Shown here: one piece after another, positions 59,416 to 64,000 of the stretch
How positions within the stretch are numbered: the stretch's first letter is position 1
Layout of the letters: each line of letters opens with the position of its first letter
Source of the DNA: Saxidomus purpurata
Lineage: Eukaryota; Mollusca; Bivalvia; Venerida; Veneridae
Length of the DNA stretch: 64,000 nt
Direction: 5' to 3'
Assembly (NCBI GenBank): GCA_022818135.1
Contig: JAFMSR010000035.1
Location: forward strand, 1-64,000
Program-made: the position numbers and the translations under genes
Notes under the pieces: generated by a model
Databases searched by the model: none
What the model was told of the DNA's origin: nothing
The model's input: the letters and a program-made list of their open reading frames with translations, nothing else

Positions 59416-59421
59416 TATATA
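59416..59421 (-). promoter_or_regulatory. TATA box of gene 3
   Basis: Minus strand GTATATATGC, in a less AT-rich context and correctly spaced upstream of the predicted 5' UTR exon. Moderate support, because AT-rich DNA makes TATA matches common here. Confidence 0.4.
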
Positions 59422-59675
59422 CATGAGATGATTCATCGGTATGACAAACTTGATGACCATTGATTGTCTTTTGTAACTTCACTGATTGATAGATGGTAGG
59501 CATATATGACTAGTTTGAACCATTTACTGCAATAACATTCCCTTTTAGTATTGTCAGTCACTATTAACTGTCAATAAAGAAGTTATTTAAAGTAAGCATG
59601 TATTTTATGCTGCCCGATAGGTTACTGTTGATGACCGTTGTGATGTCGAACTAGTAGACAGACCGCGTACAGAAC

Positions 59676-61244
59676 TGTAACACGGATACAGCTCCTTTCG
59701 AATATAGCTCCCCAGTCAGCTGTATTTGGTGTATATGAACGAATACAGCTCCCCGGTGCGCTTCAACGAATACAGCTCCCCTAATCAAATGGAAGCTGTA
59801 TTCGGGTTTCTTGTACCTTTTTTCGAATAGAGCGCCCAAGTGACCCGACGCAACAAAGACATATCATTCGTTAATACAATATACGCGGCAAAGAATTTAT
59901 AATAGAATAACAAGGATCCATTCCGCTATTCAGGATGCAGTGTAACACCGGATACAGCTCCTTTCGAATACAGCTCCCTTGGTGTAGCGGAGCTGTATTC
60001 GAACCAAAGCATATGCACATTCGAATAAAGCTCCCTATGTTTGATCAAACGGACATGATAAAACGGATTAAATGACAGAAGTCTGAGTACGTGGTGATGT
60101 GTCTTTTGGCCAAATGAATTTATGTCTCCACTTTAGGAAGAAGCTTGGCCGTTCCGAAAACTTTTAAGTCAATGACCAAATTGTAGTTCGAAAGCTTTGG
60201 TCCATCTGTCCGAACCTACCCTCAGTGTATGTTGTCTTATCAGTCCGTCTGTCGGGCCTTACGCCCTGGTGTGAATGTGCTTCATTCCGTCAACAATTTA
60301 TTTATGAAATGAAGTACAAAACCACTTAAATTACCGCCTTATGTATGAAAAAATGTTTGTTTAATTAAATTAATTCTTCAATTCCAACAAAAAAAGTCAT
60401 TAAACCTCTAAGTTTCGTTCAACCACTAGTCTAACACGGAAGAACAAAAAGACAAACATCCCAGGGCTAAGTACTGCATCCTGAATAGCGGGATGGATCC
60501 TTCTTATTATATAATAAATTCCGTGCCGCAATGAAACGCCTTAAATACACGTCTATGTTGCATCGGGTCACTGGGGAGCTCTATTCGAAAAAAAGGTACA
60601 AGAACCCCGAATACAGCTCCCATTTGATTAGGGGAGCTTTTTTCGTTAATGCGCGCCGAATACAGCTCTCCGGGGAGCTGTATTCGTTAATGCGCACCGA
60701 ATACAGCTCTCCGGGGAGCTGTTTTCGAAAGGAGCTGTACCCGTTGTTACAATATAGTACTTAGCCATGGGATGTTTGTCTTTTAGGCGGACAGTTGAAT
60801 TAAAATTTGAAGAATTTCTTTTTTTTTTTACTGATATTGAATAACAATTTTCTTTCAATAATTCATCATTGTTTTCATATGATGATAGCGCATAAGGCAC
60901 ACAACATGTTGACGGAGTGAAGCTCATACCCATCAGGGTGTATGGCCTGACAGACGGACAGATAAGACAACAGACAGGGTAGGACAGCAGACATATGGTG
61001 GGTGAAATAGACTGACAGAATAGATGTAACATGCAGTATATTTAACATGCGTTAGATGTTTTTAGGCAATTAAGGTTTCTTATTTCTATCTGTGGACATT
61101 TTTAATATAGGGATCACGTTCTTTATATATTCTAGTAAAGCAAAACATAGTGAGCTTTATTCGAATTTGCATATGTTTTGCTTCAAATACAGCTCTGCTA
61201 TACCAAGGGAGCTGTATTCGAAAGGAGCTATATCCGGTGTTACA
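59676..61244. mobile_element. Two interlocked foldback elements with TGTAACACCGGATACAGCTC ends
   Basis: Segment A (59676-59940) is the inverse of A' (60475-60751), and segment B (59941-60474) is the inverse of B' (60758-61244). Order along the DNA is A-B-A'-B'. Each outer end carries TGTAACA.CGG.TACAGCTCC-like sequence, and the motif GGAGCTGTATTCG / CGAATACAGCTCC recurs more than ten times. A' sits at the centre of the B/B' palindrome (CTAAGTA | TACTTAG). No coding capacity. Confidence 0.75.
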
Positions 61245-61589
61245 CAGCATATTGCAGTAGGAACCTGTTTTTATAAACTACGCATAAACGTTTGCAGTTA
61301 GGTGTGTGAGACTAAATCTTACTCAAATTCCGTAATATCGATCTAATGACACTATTCATATTATATTATACACAGATATCATGATTTTTTTACGAGTGCC
61401 ACCTACCGCTGTTTTACGGCATCATCGAGTACTTTCACTCTCTAAAAAGCCCAAAATATCCACGAAATAATGTTCACAGTAAAGTTCAAGACTTACTGTG
61501 TATATTTGTACAACATTTCTTAATCCAAACAGGTTTGCATGATAATGTCTAAACCAAAGAAAAGTTTTAAAAACAATAGCTGTCCATTA

Positions 61590-62110
61590 TAAGTGATGAA
61601 TGCCCCCAAAGCGGTGTCTCACAGTCTGTCACCTGTAGTAGGGACCAGGAACTTGGGCACGGCACTATATCTCCATGTGCTGAACATTTGTTCCAATTCA
61701 ATTTAAAATCCTTTAATTTATAACAGAGTTACAATCCACAAATGAATATTGTGCATATACACAGGACCCCTGACTTCAAAGTGTGACCTTCATTTCAAGG
61801 TAAGGACACGGGACTTGTGCATGCCATGTCATATCCATGTACTCAACAATTGTGACATGTAATTTTGAAATTCATCAATGCATGACAGAGTTAGCACGTA
61901 AACAGGATTCCCTTACTTTTAAACTCTAAATGTGACAATGACTTTTGAGATAGGGATGTTGATCTTGCACGCGACGCGTCTTCTTGGTGTAGTGGACACT
62001 TGCGCAGAGTTATTTACAAAATCTATCAATTCATGGCAAAATTGCAGCACAGACACGAAAAAAAGGAAGTGCAGATAATCATTCGGACGGCCTGATTTTA
62101 ATATGCACAT
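61590..62110. repeat. Degenerate tandem repeat of about 150 bp, three units
   Basis: Recurrent order in each unit: a GG.ACTTG(G/T)GCA(C/T)-like start, CA(T/C)ATCTCCATGT / CATATCCATGTACT, (A/T)CAGAGTTA, CACAGGAC / AACAGGAT, and AAAGTGTGACC / AAATGTGACAATGAC. It is similar in style to the tract at 36130-36470. Non-coding. Confidence 0.5.
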
Positions 62111-62149
62111 CTTTGGGGGGCATAAAAAGTTTCCACCATGTTGCAAGTT

Positions 62150-64000
62150 TTACAGGTCACCTACATACGTATTTGTCGCATATCTTATACATAATTTAGT
62201 TGCCATATTCCTATAAAAACTTTGCGATTCTCACAATTGATCAATATAGCAATGTTAAAGTGTCTTTAACAGTAACAGGAAATGAATGACGTATCTTTTC
62301 TATAGAAAATGTTACTAAAGTAAATAGAGTAAGGTATATAATTTATTTTATTATGTACAGTCAAAAATGTCGCATGGCTGACAGGACATTTGTTGTGGTC
62401 ACGTTGTATCTTAGAAGATGCTTAGGAATTTTATATTGACAACAATTTGAAATATAATACAATAAAACGTAGTACATGTATGTTAAATAATGAGAGCCCA
62501 TGTAAGAATGGTATCATCTGAAAGCGTATTTATTCTTTAAAAATAATTATATAAAATTGACAAAATCAATGTTAAGCTTTATGAAATCTTTATTTTTAGT
62601 TCAAACTTTTCCATAATACTTGAACAAAAATACAGCTGTTAATGCTTTTACGTACTTGTGTGGTCATCTTTTTGACATATTCTCTTTTCAAAAGATAACG
62701 CCCATTTAAGTGATGCTCCTTGTAAATGTATTCTCTTGGGATTAAAAATTAAAATATCTTATAAAGTCTGTTACTTCAAATTTATTTGCTTAGAAGATAG
62801 CTATACCTCTTTAACGCATCTCTCATAGTTTGCGGTTTTGTTGAGAACGAGCGCGGAATGACCGTAAATGGTAAAACATGACAATGGTATTATAAAGATA
62901 TAACTTCGGCTGATATTGGGATCTATAAAACATATTTAGCTTTATTCATTTATATGTCGTTAGAACTTAATTACATTCTGATTTCTAGTATATTTCTATT
63001 GCCTTGAATTCATTACTATTGAGTCTTGAGTTTTTAGCAATGAGATTGTTTTGTGGTAATATATTAAACTGTTCCATGTGCATTACATTCAGTTTAAAAA
63101 GCACATTTGAGATAGTAACTTTAGATATAACTATCCTTTATAATTAAAACGCCATTCAAAAATAAATCGATGACGTCACGATGTCTTTTAGTCAGTTATC
63201 GTGATTCTCCTCGCCTTAGTCTTGAAAACGAATTGACGTCACCAAAATACGTGCGCATGTGAATAGTCATTTCACACGCAGAACTTTTTCCTAACCATAT
63301 CCTTTAGAAGATTATTTAATACACTGCTACTGACGCAACTATTACGTATGCAGGAAGCCATTTTCCAATAGATCGTGTGCGTTCTATTGCTCATTTCATA
63401 TAAAATTAAAAATCGCAATCACAGTTTCAAAGAACCAGACAAAAACGCCAACTTCTTGAGGATAATTCCCATAGTGTTCGAAAATTTATCAAGAATGTAC
63501 TCTAATACTCAAACAGACAGACTTTATCTACTGAAGAGCTGTATCAAGGAAATTCAGTGCGCTATGGTCATTGTGGGTCACCAGACACCATACATCACAT
63601 TAAAGTATTCTCTTGACTAAGTGACCACACTAAATGCACTGATTTTAGTAGAATACAGCTTCAGATGTCATTAATCACTGAAAAGAATGCTTCTGTGGAC
63701 GTAGAAATGTCGGTGTCCTCAGAATAACGTACATATATAGCCTAATTCCGTTTTCACAAAAACTTGATCTTTTATTTATGTCTAATTATTTTTTGTTTTC
63801 TCTTTGAGAAGCATTTTGTTTTTATAAATTCTCTAGGACACTCGTGTTGGTGAAACGACACAAATCAAGACAGCAGTTTTAAAAGACATCTTTTGTTGAT
63901 TCTATTTACTCTCTTGTACGTGATTGTAATTAAAATTTACAATATTTCATATTAATCTGACATCCCTGTATTGATTTTTTTTTCATTTTTAAATCCGAGT
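62150..64000. other. No gene seen
   Basis: AT-rich sequence to the window edge, with no domain-bearing frame. An 81-codon frame at 63375-63620 has no recognisable motif. Confidence 0.45.

Overview
The window is eukaryotic DNA: AT-rich, with spliced genes, poly(A) signals, LINE relics, tRNA-derived SINEs, MITEs and microsatellites. Several dispersed repeats have the look of bivalve mollusc repeats. One gene encodes a glycine/tyrosine-rich secreted protein with a basic C-terminal tail, like the shematrins of pearl-oyster shell. I therefore read the window as a bivalve, possibly a pearl oyster or a relative. Species cannot be fixed from the sequence alone. One 500-base assembly gap lies at 15322-15821.

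Three host genes can be supported, all for small secreted proteins. Gene 1 (+; exons 21597-21666 and 27741-27997) gives a 108-residue Pro/Tyr/Asn-rich protein. Gene 2 (+; exon 45394-45463) has two homologous candidate terminal exons, 46771-46937 and 47136-47299, giving Gly/Pro/aromatic-rich proteins of 78 or 77 residues. Gene 3 (-; exons 59109-59049 and 58530-58172) gives a 139-residue shematrin-like protein. All three share one plan: a splice acceptor just before the ATG, a short signal-peptide exon ending in phase 1, then one repetitive coding exon and apparently an intron in the 3' UTR. This looks like a cluster of secreted, possibly shell-matrix, genes.

The rest is mostly mobile DNA. The 6-kb intron of gene 1 holds a transposon with an intact two-exon THAP-DDE transposase (495 residues, 25836-23945, -) and, convergent to it, a broken YqaJ-nuclease/PHD-finger gene. 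That pairing is the one I recall for ISL2EU (IS4EU) elements. A 4-kb element with about 550-bp inverted ends and a perfect 8-bp target duplication (16860-20913) carries a dead LINE and a dead PIF1-helicase fragment. A second dead LINE lies at 28195-31070 (-). Hairpin or foldback elements occupy 31980-34480, 37545-39073, 40105-40455, 56598-56732, 56990-57565 and 59676-61244.

The first 16 kb and the last 2.7 kb show no gene I can support beyond one weak candidate exon (9694-9838). Coding calls rest on reading frames, splice signals and motifs. Family names are from recognition, not from a search.
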